Assembly: GCA_905147135.1 (NCBI GenBank)
Contig: LR990048.1
Location: 6,060,563 to 6,124,562 of the forward strand
DNA from: Blastobasis lacticolella
Taxonomy: Eukaryota > Arthropoda > Insecta > Lepidoptera > Blastobasidae
Direction: 5' to 3'
DNA: 64,000 nucleotides
In this document: piece after piece, positions 40,137 to 51,403 of the stretch
Layout: the number at the start of each line of letters is the position of its first letter
Numbering within the stretch: the stretch's first letter is position 1
Notes under the pieces: generated by a model
Told to the model about the DNA's origin: nothing
What the model saw: the letters and a program-made list of their open reading frames with translations, nothing else
Database searches by the model: none
Made by a program: the position numbers and the translations under genes

Positions 40137-43100
40137 GTTAGTCACCATTTTTTTTTCTTTTCTTTTTTTCTTTTGTCCATTTACAAATCATAATCAGCCA
40201 GTAAGGTATAATTAAATTTGTTGACATCATAATTTATATTGAAGATTTAGCACATCCTATGATGTGACATTCACTCAGTATTAGCTAGATTTAGATTGAA
40301 GCTAGTCTTGTTCTCTTTAATCAGAATACACTGTTTTACAATAGCACTGGAGCCAATTGGTTCTTAAGACATTCCAGTCTGTCTTTGTAAGCTTTACAAG
40401 ATCTGTCTATCTGCTCTTTTTTAGTGGGCATTTCTAAATATTCGTTTACTTCCTTATTTCTTATGAACCATGGTGTACTAGCCAACGTCTTTAAGGCTTT
40501 GTTTTGGAATCGATGAAGTATGTCGATGTTGGAGTGGCTTGCCGATCCCCAGAGTTCAATGCCATAAGTCCATGCTAGCTTTATGATACTTTTATATATT
40601 AGGAGCTTGTTATAACTTAGAAGCATTATATAAGATTGTTAGGAGAACTATTCCTTTTCTCGGCAATTGTTTCAGTATCTCTGCTGTAATCAAGTCAAAG
40701 CCTGGTGCCTTCTTTGTTTTTGATCAGCGTATGCAGTTTCTCACTTCTGCTGGTGTTACCAGTTTTAATGGTAGCAACATTTGTTTGGTCCTGTTCAAGA
40801 TGTCATCAATCTCCTTTTCAGAGCACAGAGGATCAGGCTCATAGGGTAGGTTTCATAGGGTCATGAAAGCCTCTTTTAGAAATTGAGCGAATAATTCTGC
40901 CTTATCAGATGGTTTCCTTGACCATTTACCATTGGATTGTCTTAATGGAGCAATGTGTTCTTTTGTCCTTTTCAGGGTTTTTGTGATTTTCCACAGCGAG
41001 TAATCATCAGCTTTGTGAGGAGACTATTTTTATTCTCTTTTAGCATTCGCTTCAATTCCTTTTGCGCGTTGTTCAGTGCCCTTTTGTCTTGACTACTTCC
41101 ACTCATATGCCACTGCCGTCTTAGCTTTCTCTTGGTAACTATCATTTTTTGAAGTTCCAGTAGGCCTAGCACAAGTTGCTCTCGCGCGCGATAAGCGAGA
41201 AAAAGCGCGACATAGCTATTGCTATCTCTTTCGTCTTAGTATTCAGAGAAAGAGACAAACGCTCACTCGCGGCGCGAGCTTTGTCGCGGACACACTTGTG
41301 CTAGCGCCACAGGGTGGTATTTTGAATATTTTGTTTGTGGCCTAAGTAAGGAGTCAATAGCTAAGCCTCTCTTTGGATTAGGTTAGTGGCATACCAAGTT
41401 GCGTTGTCAACGTCGTCCTTGGTTTTGAGAGGAATTGACAGATTTATATTTTTGTTGTAATAGTCCCGAATAGAGTCCCAGTCAGTTCTACTGTTGTACA
41501 AAGTCTCGAGTGGTTCCCTCCAGATAACAGTGGGTACTTTTAGCGTTCCAGTCCCCGCCAGAAATAAAACTACTCCCAAGTTTTCGAAAGTGTCGGTAAA
41601 CATATGTTCGTCGATTCTATGTCGAGGTGGACAGTACACTGCAGCAACATTAAGTGTTCCCTGCCAGTCATCCACTGCTATGACCACAGCTTTCAGGAAT
41701 GGACAATTAATGTCGACAAGGGAGTGATATTTTATAGCTTCCTTAATTATTACGGCAGCTCCTCCATGGGACGTACCGTCGGGGTGATTAGAATAATATA
41801 TATTGTATTCATTGATCTTGATCAGTTTCTGGTTAGTCAAGTGACTCTCCGAAATTAATAGAATATCTATTCTATTGTGCTCAAGGAATAGTTCCTCTTC
41901 CAGCTTATTAGGAGCTAGGCCGTTTATGTTCCATGTAGAAACACGTAGAAATTTCATTTCCGCTGCTGGGTTATTAGCGTCGTGAAAAGCCCCTTTAGGG
42001 TGCTCATTTGTTGCAGTAGTATATCCATTTTTTCTGTTTGCTTGACAAGGATTTGTTCAAGCAAATTTGCTGGCTGAGGCTGTAATTCCTCTGAATTTTT
42101 TTCCATGTTTCTAGCTGCTCTGGAATAGGACATGGTATAGTGTGAGTTGTGTCTGTTATTAGCAGCAGCGTTATTTGTGTTTTGTACAGAATACTTCTGT
42201 GTATTAAGTGGTGGAAATTCTTCCATTGGCGGCGGAGGGAGCATCTTGTTTTTATTTCTTAATGCTGGATTTGTTTTGGTATTCGACATCTGCGTCGCTT
42301 TTCACGCACGTATATCTTTGTAAACTTGACAGCCCTTGTAGTTGGCGGGATGATCGCCGAAGCAAAGTGTACAGGTAGCTGGCGTATTTTTATCCTTCTT
42401 AGGGCAATCTGTAGTTTTGTGTGCTTCCGCACACTTAACACATTGATAAGGACGCATACATTTATTTTTTGTGTGTCCATATTGTTGACACCTGGCACAC
42501 TGTGGGATTTCGTGAGATTTCCGGGGATCTTCAATTTTAACTCTTGTGTGATAAATAAATTCGATGTGCTTCACCTCTGAGTTATTTGGGCTTGGTTCTA
42601 CGTTTACAAAGAACATATTCAGTGGTTTCTTATTTTTTTAGAGATTGCAATCTCTAACTTTATATACTTATATGACCTCACCTCTAACTTTGTTGCCCGT
42701 TTTTTCTATTTCTTCTATTATAGCTGTTTTAGGTGTAGGGTGGTGCAAGTTTTTTATGACTATTCTGTAGCACTTTTTTTCTTTTTGAGTGAAGGTATGA
42801 CCAATGAAACCGTTATTTGGGATGTGTTCTATTAAGTCTTTATAGATTTCTGTTGCCTTTGTTACAATTCTAAGTTGATCTCTGTTGATGATTTTATAAG
42901 AGTAGGTACCACTGGGCACACCGGTATTCAGCAGTTCGGTTAATTTAGGCAAATCTTCAATGGCGTAGAGGATTATCGGTGGCGGTTTGTGTACCTTCTT
43001 GCTCTGGGTAGTCTGATGTTGATCTTCTGTAGCTTCTGATAGATCCTCTGTATCATCCATCGGTAGATCACTATATCTGTTTGATGTGCTGATCTCGACT

Positions 43101-46100
43101 TGTTAGGAGCTAGTGTGTCTTTTTGTGGTTGGTAAATTATGCATATGCATCTTTTTTTTAGAGTTACGTTGTGCAGGTACTCTTTGCCAGGTGGGATGGC
43201 AAACTTTGTTTTGGTCGTTATTGTCAGCCTGCTTCTCCTCATGTGGCAGAGGGGGCAGGTCTCGCCTGATACTTGTAGCATTTCCCAGCGACGAAGATCT
43301 AGGTCATTGCAAAAGTAGGCTTGAGCCTGTTGCACGTTTTTATTATTGTTTTCATGTGGTGCAGATTGGGGTGTATTGCCCCTTCCAGAATTTGTGGAGC
43401 TGCCCGAGGTATTCTCAGGGAGGCATTCTCCGGCATTTCGGGTGCTCTCCTGGGTTTGGTTTATTGTTTCATTAAAATTGCCATTATTAGTATTCATGAT
43501 GTTCCCACGAGCAGGGTCGAATGAAGGTCGCGCTCGGGGTGACGCCCATTCCCGAAGAGAAGGCTAATTAAAACAGCGGGTCGCCTGGTACACTGAGTTT
43601 AGTCGCTTGTGACTGATTCACCTAATAGCCATGCATCCTCTCGGCACGTACCTTACCATAGGATATAGGGGCATTGTTTATAGAGGATGCCTTCCTCATA
43701 ATCCAAGTGGCGAAGCTCAGATACCCGGGCCAACGAGAAAACCCGCTACTGTCTACGGTCTGGGGAGACCCTTTCGGGCCCCACACTGGTTTTCTTGTCA
43801 GGGTCTCCCTTAGCTAGTAAGTCGGATTTGAGGCGCCGACGGGTCACCTTTACCCTTCATACTTTGCTATTGCAGTCACAAGGTAGGAGGTAGTGTGCAA
43901 AGCTTGTTTGACATACAACATTGCCCAGGAGGTACGGCCCATTTACTATGAGCCCAGTCCTCGGCGGCAGGCTGACGAGGGCGAGGACGTGTGCGATAGG
44001 ACTTTATGGTGCGCGGCGATAGTTCAACTTTGCACACATGAACGTACGCTACTGGCTCTATCTCGGTATTTATTTGCAAATACAGGTCACCAAGGCCTAT
44101 CACCATTTTAACCCCCCTTAGTTAGTCACTATTGAGTTTATTATTATTACCACCTTAGATCTCAATTTTGCGGAAATTCTAAACTGTGCAGACCAGTTCA
44201 TTTTTTATGGCAGTTGCATGGCTCTATGGTGTCAGGCAGCATAGAAGATTGTGCCTACCCCTACCATTGGTCAATACTACAGTAGGTCTAGTAATAAATC
44301 CAGAAATATAGGAGTCATAAAAGAAAGCTTTTTAGCTTCGTTCGCACTGGTGTGGCAGTAGCTGGCAGCTTCAAGAGAAGAAGAAGCTCACGGCTCACGG
44401 CGCCTGGGATGACCGCAAATCATTTAAGCGGGAAAGCTTGTAATGGTGGGACAATTAAACTGCTCACTACTGTGCTGCCACTTCCACTGCCATTTTGATT
44501 TGAATTGAGCCCTAAGATTCTAGTGCAGGGATGGGAAACATGCCATATTTTATAAAATCAAATAATTATAAGCTCATGACATTCCATCAATGAATCTCGA
44601 CTTAGTTTTAGCGATAAGTGAACAAAAAGTGAACAGGGTTAGTTTAGCCCATATACTGCAAATTTTTATCATTTAAGTTAAAAAAATACATGATTGTATT
44701 GAAATTAGAGGAGTGAGCTCGAAATATTTTGCATTTTGCCTATTTAATAGCTTGCAAATTTGAAGTAATACAAAGAAGCACAAATAAATTAATGAGCGAG
44801 CAGAGCTTAAATATTATTGCCATTTTGTTACAAGATAAATAATAAATTTTATGATAAACTCGTTCTGGTTGTCCCGTACTTTTCCTAACACTGTAAAATG
44901 AGCATTCAGGGTTGGTCACCTGAATCTCTGGCCTTATTTGAGATTAGTATTTTTGATGGGATCCATAAATTCTTTAAATTATTGGCATGCTATGAGATTT
45001 TGCTCGCGTTCCATCTGTGGCACGCATGCCATTGGTTCGGCATCCCTGTTCTAGTGTCTCCATACTATACACAAATGTAGTCATGTGAACTTAATATTAG
45101 GACATGTTTATATTTTAAAATATAATTTTCAGAAGAAACCAGGAGTGATTCTAAATGATCCAGCAGGCTATGGGAAAGGCTTACAAATTGTGTTATTCCT
45201 GAATGCTATCCGTTCAATTTTGATTAAGCCCATATTAATCCTGTGCAATGATGATGACATACAAAAATGGAAAGATTATTTCATTAACTACACTGGAATT
45301 CAAGGTTTATTTTTTATTAATTCATATAAGTGTTAATCCAGTAAATAATATGGCAAATCCGGCCAAATCCGCTAAATTTATTTTACAGTGAGAAGCAGTA
45401 TAATTAGTCTGGAATTGGAATCTAAAGGATTAAAACATTTCAGTACGATAATGTATTTCGGTTTTGGCCATATTAAGGAGTGTCTAAATTCTACACTGCC
45501 AGGATCTGTTTGACAGACTACTAATTGTTTTAATTTTTTTGCACTGATGTCTACAGATATAGCTGTGGAGAGTACAAACCCATATACAAAAGGCTCAGTT
45601 CATATTAACACGATGCAGCAGGCCAAGGCGTTTGCACGGCGCGATTGGGCTGTCGTAATAGTGCACGATAACACCTTCCATGATATGCTGAAAGTAACCT
45701 TAAAAGCAGATTTCAAAATTTGGTGCACTTCTGTGGATATGAAGGTAAAACAAGCTAAACTTGAAAACAGAAAAATATTTTAACATATTATAACAGACAA
45801 ATTATAAACCCGGTACATTTTTATTTCCAGACAAATCTACATAGTTTTGCTTCAATTTATGAGTGGATCCACCCAAACGGAAGAGTTAATATTGATGATT
45901 TCCAAGTAAAGACGAATAGGCCAAATGATGTCTTTGAAAAATCGATTCTACTTGATGCATTCCTAGAGGACATTGTTCTTAGAAGAAATGATATAGATGG
46001 ATGTGAGGTAAATATTGGTTTAAAATTACTCCCCTTGTGAATAAAAAACCTTGTATTTTTACCAAAGTGGTGAATTCTAAGCTTTCTTTCCAGATAATGA

Positions 46101-46993
46101 ATACACAACCTGAATTAAAGAAAGTATCCAAGAAAAACAAAGACCCTACTGGCACCAAGGTCAAAAGATCTAAAAAACGGCGAATTGAAGATGATGATAA
46201 TGAGATTGTTAAAAAACTAGAAGGTCACACAATTGTTAAAAAATCAACTACAATAGTTGCAAGAGAAGATGATAATCAAAAAGAGATAGACCAAGTACAG
46301 AATTTAAAACCAATTCCTTCTGAAGTAAGCATAGATAATAGGATTAGTAAATCCACTGTGAATTCGGATGATAGTGTAGATTTAATGAAGCAGTTTACAG
46401 AACCGCCAACCACATTTAAGCAAGCTTTGCTCGAGCTTATCGATAGCGAAAACTGTGAAGGAAATGAACACATCCAAAAAGCTCAGATAGTTGAGAATGT
46501 GAATGAAGAGAAAAGTAATGAATTTACTTGTTCGAATACCAAGAATTTCATTAATGATTTTACTGAAGAAAGTAAATTATTGGAAAGTAATGAGGATAAT
46601 AAAAAAATATCCATAAAAGACAACAATTGTATCAGTTTAGAACTTAGTGAAGTTGATAAAAATTTAGTATCAGATCATACCATTATAACGCACCAAAATA
46701 TAATAGATAAGAATAAAACAGACAAAGACTTTAATATAAGGCTAGATAATAATATGTTACAAAATGACAATTTATGTAATGTGCAAACGGATAAACACGA
46801 AGTTAACAATATCGGTGATTCCATGACAGATAGTATAGTTAAACCTTTATGTAAATCTGATAGTTCTGGAGACTGCGACGATAAAAGTAAAAGTAGTTCA
46901 AACAACTCCAAAGATATTGATGATGTTTTGGCAGATATGGAAAAGAAAACCATGATGAAATTCAAAGGGTCTATATTAGACACTCTTTTCTAA
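40002..46993 (+). CDS. Degenerate SNF2-N ATPase-like protein with long charged tail, SuUR-like, 5 exons
   Basis: Exons 40002-40136, 45133-45304, 45557-45744, 45831-46007 and 46094-46993 join in frame to 523 codons plus a stop. The order follows the first SNF2 lobe. LLPQHHIDGIRYLYRQF is the Q-motif region, GVILNDPAGYGKG stands where GDDMGLGKT is usual, and KPILILCNDDDIQKW is motif Ia. VVIVHDNTF sits at the DExH position without the DE pair, and KIWCTSVDMKTNLHSFASIYEWI covers motif III and beyond. No second helicase lobe is present. Residues 225-523 are Lys/Asp/Asn/Ser-rich, with a basic cluster KVKRSKKRR and a C-terminal MMKFKGSILDTLF. A single degenerate SNF2 lobe plus a charged tail is the architecture of Drosophila SuUR; ERCC6L2-type proteins are the alternative. 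The true start may lie upstream. Confidence 0.75.
40336..41957 (-). pseudogene. Jockey ORF2 endonuclease/RT, internally deleted
   Basis: The endonuclease begins STWNINGLAPNKLEEELFLE, with ISESHLT and AAVYCPPRHRIDEHMFTDTF. The GDxN and SDH motifs expected later are absent. The frame jumps to the linker RKLRRQWHMSG and the stretch up to 40626, with no YADD. The C-terminal RT end (LLIYKSIIKLAWTYGIELWG) is intact to its stop. A MITE is inserted at 41161-41312. Confidence 0.82.
41161..41312. mobile_element. MITE family G copy 1, nested in Jockey
   Basis: Ends TAGGCCTAGCACAAG and CTTGTGCTAGCGCCA are inverted relatives. The interior (GAGAAAAAGCGCGACATAGC, TTCGTCTTAGTATTCAGAGA, GGCGCGAGCTTTGTCGCGGA) matches copy 2 at 56532-56706. 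Confidence 0.85.
41954..43497 (-). pseudogene. Jockey gag (ORF1), frameshifted
   Basis: Four overlapping minus-strand pieces cover one gag. The N-terminal part is polar (TNNGNFNETINQTQ). The middle part is RRM-like (VPSGTYSYKIINRDQLRIVT). Then come three CCHC-type knuckles: CARCQQYGHTKNKC, CVKCAEAHKTTDC and CTLCFGDHPANYKGC. A proline- and asparagine-rich end follows. At least three frame breaks are needed to connect them. Confidence 0.85.
44110..45132. other. Remaining part of intron 1 of the SNF2-like gene
   Basis: AT-rich sequence with no recognised element or exon apart from the acceptor at its 3' end. Confidence 0.45.
45133..45304 (+). CDS. SNF2-like gene exon 2 (altered Walker A)
   Basis: The acceptor TATAATTTTCAG opens the exon in phase 0. 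It encodes KKPGVILNDPAGYGKGLQIV followed by FLNAIRSILIKPILILCND, i.e. SNF2 motifs I and Ia. GYGKG lacks the usual Thr/Ser after the lysine. The exon ends CAAG|GTTTAT in phase 1. Confidence 0.8.
45557..45744 (+). CDS. SNF2-like gene exon 3 (altered DExx box)
   Basis: The exon encodes residues 103-165. ARRDWAVVIVHDNTF occupies the position of the conserved DEAH/DEGH strand but lacks the Asp-Glu pair. KADFKIWCTSVDMK matches the motif III strand (normally xTGTP). Entry is after TGATGTCTACAG and exit at AAG|GTAAAA. Confidence 0.8.
45831..46007 (+). CDS. SNF2-like gene exon 4
   Basis: This 59-codon exon encodes TNLHSFASIYEWIHPNGRVN and further sequence ending LRRNDIDGCE. It corresponds to the post-motif III part of a SNF2 first lobe (the N-x-x-E/S-F-x-L-L-x-W-L-x-P region) and its LRR motif. 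The acceptor is TTATTTCCAG and the donor GAG|GTAAAT. Confidence 0.8.
46094..46993 (+). CDS. SNF2-like gene exon 5 (charged tail)
   Basis: This 299-codon terminal exon is open to TAA. It is low-complexity and polar, with runs of KK, DDD and NN. Its likely nuclear localisation cluster KVKRSKKRR comes near its start. The last 25 residues (DVLADMEKKTMMKFKGSILD then TLF) are more hydrophobic and could be a short interaction motif. The acceptor is CTTTCTTTCCAG. Confidence 0.82.
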   Translation: MMNTQPELKKVSKKNKDPTGTKVKRSKKRRIEDDDNEIVKKLEGHTIVKKSTTIVAREDDNQKEIDQVQNLKPIPSEVSIDNRISKSTVNSDDSVDLMKQFTEPPTTFKQALLELIDSENCEGNEHIQKAQIVENVNEEKSNEFTCSNTKNFINDFTEESKLLESNEDNKKISIKDNNCISLELSEVDKNLVSDHTIITHQNIIDKNKTDKDFNIRLDNNMLQNDNLCNVQTDKHEVNNIGDSMTDSIVKPLCKSDSSGDCDDKSKSSSNNSKDIDDVLADMEKKTMMKFKGSILDTLF

Positions 46994-47372
46994 TACAAGT
47001 CTCAAGTTTATGTGGTGCAGAAAAAATATGAAAAACCACTAACAATAACCAATAACATGTTAAAATAAGTAGGTACCTATCTTATTTTACTTACCGAAAT
47101 ACAAATGGTACCATTATTATGTACCTATGTGTAGCTACAGATTGAATGAAGCCCCCTACAATACATTAAATGTATTAGTTCAAATGTATGGTAGGGGTTT
47201 GATGGAAGCAAAGCTGCAGGTACTGTTGGTTTTGGGTTTGTTATACATTCTAAAAATTCTTTCTCGTTAAAGTTCTATTATAAGTATAAAATTAATTTAA
47301 TTGTCTAATTAGTAGTACTTAACAAGTTATTTTAAGTATTTTAGTATTTTGTCTAAGAATTTTTTATACTTA

Positions 47373-47765
47373 AAGGGCGTCCGCTGCGTTGAGCATAACG
47401 CGGGGATCCGCGCACTTTAGCTGCTAACAAAAATATCAAAGAGTCAGAGGCGGTGCTAACAAACGCGGCCAAATGAGTCGTGCGCCTAGTTATATGGCCG
47501 CCTAAATATACCATACATGTGTGCGGACGGCCGGCCAGCTGAGTCCATGTAGGCGCTACGCGAGTGCACGAGCCGAGCCCCATTGAGTTTGTATGGACCG
47601 GCCAGACGAGTCGTGCGCACTCGCGTAACGCGATTACGACTCAATTGTTGAGCCCACGCTCGAACGAGTTAATTGCTGGCCGGCGTTTTGGGCATTCTTT
47701 TGCGCCGTGTACTAAACCCGCATTGAATTACAACCTGTGCCGTGCTCAACGCAGCGTACGCCCTT
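47373..47765. mobile_element. MITE in the 3' flank of the SNF2-like gene
   Basis: Ends AAGGGCGTCCGCTGCGTTGA and TCAACGCAGCGTACGCCCTT are inverted with one mismatch. The GC-rich interior (GTGCACGAGCCGAGCCCCAT, GAGTCGTGCGCACTCGCGTA) contrasts with the AT-rich surroundings. Target duplication not resolved. Confidence 0.8.
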
Positions 47766-47863
47766 ATAGACTGTGCAATGTGAACCTATCCAAAAAGTTT
47801 TAAATTTTAACTTAAGTATGAAGTAAATAATATATTTTACAACCGTTTTTTTAAAAGATGGGT

Positions 47864-47870
47864 AAATAAA
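47864..47870 (+). terminator. Possible poly(A) signal of the SNF2-like gene
   Basis: AATAAA within GGGTAAATAAATTTAG lies about 870 nt after the stop codon. If used, the MITE at 47373-47765 would be part of the 3' UTR. Position-based inference. Confidence 0.3.
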
Positions 47871-50190
47871 TTTAGAACATTGATCAATTTATGCAATATA
47901 TTATATTTCTTTTTCTTTACATACAAACAAATATTATAAGCATGCTTTACATAATTTTGAAGTTTAATAATATCACTTATTAATGGAATTTTGTAAGATT
48001 TCGGAAATTATAGCTTTAAATTTTAACATGTGTCTATATTATGCAGAAATTAGTATATTTATTGTGTAAAATTTAGATACTTGATTTAGGACATCATAAA
48101 CATCAAATATGATAAAGTATTTCAGTCACAAATGTTTTGTAAATAGAAACTACCACAGAATGAAATAATAGCTCAAGACTTTGAGTCTTTTGAGTCGATC
48201 TATGTTTACATCATAGCTGAAGCAAGCAAGCAGCGTGATTGAAAATAACTTGTTAAAATTTCAGTATGCAGTAGCTGCAATTATTTACTTTTCAATATAT
48301 TTATTACTAAATGAAATGTTTTTATTAACAATTTGATTGATAAATTATATAAAACAACAATGTAATACGTTACACAGTATACTTTACACAAACTATAGTT
48401 TTAAGTCAATACTAAGTACTTTTATTGGAATATGGCTTTTTTAATAAATGGTTTTCCATAAAATAGTATATATTATTTTATTTCAGAGATACTAGGACCA
48501 CCGCATAACGAAACGAAAGTAGGAACAAACCCTTTATTTATTTTTATAATCGTACATAATGTTTGTCATAAGTAGGTTCTAAATGGAATATGAAGACGTT
48601 TGTGAGATCAATAATTATAAACAGCGTGCGTATGTTCTTGGGCACAATTTTAACACTTCCACTGCTAACTCAAATACCAGAGATGCAACAGCAGTGCTAA
48701 ATATCGTAACACGCGTATTAAATGGGCCGGCCAGGTGCGTCGTGCGCACACGCGTAGCGTAGGTTAATTCTTGGTTTCTCCTTAAGGCCACAAGGACGTA
48801 ATTGTTGAGTTAATAATACTTATGAGCAGCGTTCGAAATGTGTTAAACTTAGAATTCCGGATTTATTTTGCGTTGTCGGCGTCGTAGGTCTTCGCAACTT
48901 TACGCTCGTGGTTTGTTTGGTGCGTACTCACCAGAGATTGGAATGTTAGCGACCTTATTTATTTATTTTTTATTTATTTAATATTTTATTGCACACAGTA
49001 AAATACACAGAGAAACATTTTTTTTTATTTTTATTTAACAGTTTATTGTGCACAGGAAATACATCGTGAAAAACAGGCAAAGTAATAAATGGCACAACAG
49101 GCGCTACTTATTTCTAAAAGAAACATCATACATATAGACGACACAACAGGCACTACTTATTGCCAGTCTATAACCATGAAGGTCGCTAACATTCCAATCT
49201 CTTTGGTACCCACGCAGCAAACATATGGTAAACGGAGTTCCGAAAAGACGATTTTCACGATTTCAGATGGCGCTGGGGAGACGTAAGGTATGTTGTCAAA
49301 ATACTGTCGTGCTATTGGACAGGAAAAACTGCTGTAAAATGACGAATCTATTTCAGACAGTGACAAGGTTTTATTTTGACAGCAGACGTTTTACATATAA
49401 GAACGTCCACTATTTCAAAATATACTACTGTATCATAACGTCTCCTGTACCAGAATGTCCACTGCATCAGAAAGGATGAATATAGCAATTTCATCAAACA
49501 ACTCTTTAAACAGTCTCGTTAGCCGATTGGCACCTCGCGACGGTAATTATAATATTATTATTATCAAAAAAGTTAATTTGACAACTGCACACTCGCTGCG
49601 GCCGACTCAACAATGAGTTTTCCAGTAGGTATTGTCAGTTGATTTCAAAAGCATCAATAGATGGCGCTCCCACAATTTTGGTACTATTTTTTTTAATCTG
49701 TGTGTTTGTGGCAGTGATGTCATGCAGCCATCTGATAATAACTTAAAAATAAACAGTTTATTAATATAAACATAGCTTTTAAAGGTTGAAAGAAATGTAC
49801 AAACAATTAAAATAGGCACTATGTTCCATTTCAATACAAACCTTTTGAATTACGTTCATTCTTGATTCCATAAAACGAACGGACTCAGTCAAATTAATGT
49901 TTGTTATTTTTGTAATCGTTTATTAAAACCACTAAAATAGTTGAAAACTATTGATATAAATACAATATGATCCAGTAAAACGTACCCAGTGTTTATATCT
50001 TCTTTGCTAAGTACCTATTTCAAGCGATCTTCTATTACCAAAATTGTTGGGGCGCCATCTAGCGAGTGATTAGGAATGCTTTAGATACCTATTGAAAAAC
50101 TGCTCATTGGGTCGAAAACGGAGCTACGACACTTGGCATTGCTGTAGCCTCTGGTATTTGAATTAGCAGGGGAAGTGACAGTTTTAGTCT
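47871..50190. other. Intergenic, between convergent genes
   Basis: AT-rich. It contains an inverted pair AGATTGGAATGTTAGCGACC (48935) and GGTCGCTAACATTCCAATCT (49182) around a TTTATTTATTTTTTATTTAT core, so probably a foldback element. A dispersed GGCGCCATCTA-type repeat is also present (about 49612-49700 inverted, 50045-50110). No gene. Confidence 0.45.
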
Positions 50191-51403
50191 AAGAGCCCAT
50201 GAGGGCCAGACCTTCCTATTGTCCGTAAGTATAAAAGTTTTTCCATGTGTGTCCCCAACACAGGTAAGAATGATCCCCACCCATTAAACCTGGATCGTGG
50301 TTCCTTTGGCAGGTAAGAGGTAACAAAGGTGTATAAAATTTTATCTCCAATTTATTAAGTTACCAAGCTAATTTTTTTTGTATTTTATTCGCAACAGCAT
50401 TAATACTCACGATGCTCATTGCCAGACATATAGTATAGTTACAACCCTCCGCCGGACACCCCTAAACTATAATTCTCTGTAATTATACTTACCTTATATT
50501 AGGAAAGCTGAATTTTATAAATGTTATTCAGAGAATTATTAAACTGAGTTTTCTCAGTAGCCAGACAGTTTTTTGGGTTCTATAATCCTGCCAGACGCAT
50601 TAAAAGTGCCTAATAGTTGCGAGAGTGGGACTCATATGCAACAACTGGTGCGAGTGAGACAGAGCGCTCAGTTCATTGCAATCTTATGCTAAACATATAC
50701 TATCGTTTATTCCAAATTGTTTAGTGATTTTTTTTATAATTAATCAAGAAATTTAATTAAATAAAATTATTACAGTCTGAATAATAAATTTTTTAATCTA
50801 TAATCAGTAAAAATTTTATAAAAATATCAATCATATCAAAAGTCTAATCACTTAGTTCATATTATTTCTTATTTTTATGAAGTTTATTATAAGTAATTTA
50901 ACTGAAATTTCAAAGTTATTAAAATTTAATTGTTTATTATACAAAAGATAAATTTTTTAGAAGATAAAAAATTCACAGAAAAATAATTTTTTTCAACTAA
51001 GTATTCAATTATTTTCATCATTGTTGCCAATATCTTCAGATTCGTCGTCACTGCAATTCCAATACGCAAGTGCCGCGCGGCACTTTATTTCTTTATGACA
51101 TTGACTCCCCTCCCGTACCCTGTGCTGCCTAGATAGCCGAGCGGACTGAGCGGCGAACACGCGACTTTTTTCTAATATTTACATTTTTAAACTCGTGATA
51201 TCTTTCGAATGGAATGTCTGAATTGCATAATTCAAAAAGTTATATAAAGGTATTGAAGCAGTCGTGAATATGAAGTAATTGATTTTGATAAGGATTAATA
51301 CCAGGTTTCATGGGTGGGGATCATTCTTACCTGTGTTGGGGACACACATGGAAAAACTTTCATACTTACGGACAATAGGAAGGTCTGGCCCTCATGGGCT
51401 CTT
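50191..51403. mobile_element. Element with about 102-bp terminal inverted repeats
   Basis: The left arm 50191-50292 (AAGAGCCCATGAGGGCCAGA, TTTTCCATGTGTGTCCCCAA) is nearly the perfect inverse of the right arm 51302-51403. The AT-rich interior has no ORF. Target duplication not clear. Confidence 0.85.

Larger units (their letters stand above)
40152..44099 (-). mobile_element. Jockey-type non-LTR retrotransposon in intron 1 of the SNF2-like gene
   Basis: It is bounded by TCACCATTTT at 40142-40151 and 44100-44109. The minus-strand 3' end is an A-rich tail (T-rich at 40152-40175). Reading the minus strand: 5' UTR about 44099-43498, a gag ORF broken into frames (43497 to about 41954) with three zinc knuckles, a partial endonuclease ORF (41957-41361), and a C-terminal RT fragment (40626-40336). 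The RT palm domain is deleted, so it is defective. Confidence 0.88.

Noticed and set aside
43113..43567. Plus-strand open frames of 67-120 codons
   Set aside because: They overlap the minus-strand Jockey gag, which has recognisable zinc knuckles; the plus frames are shadows.
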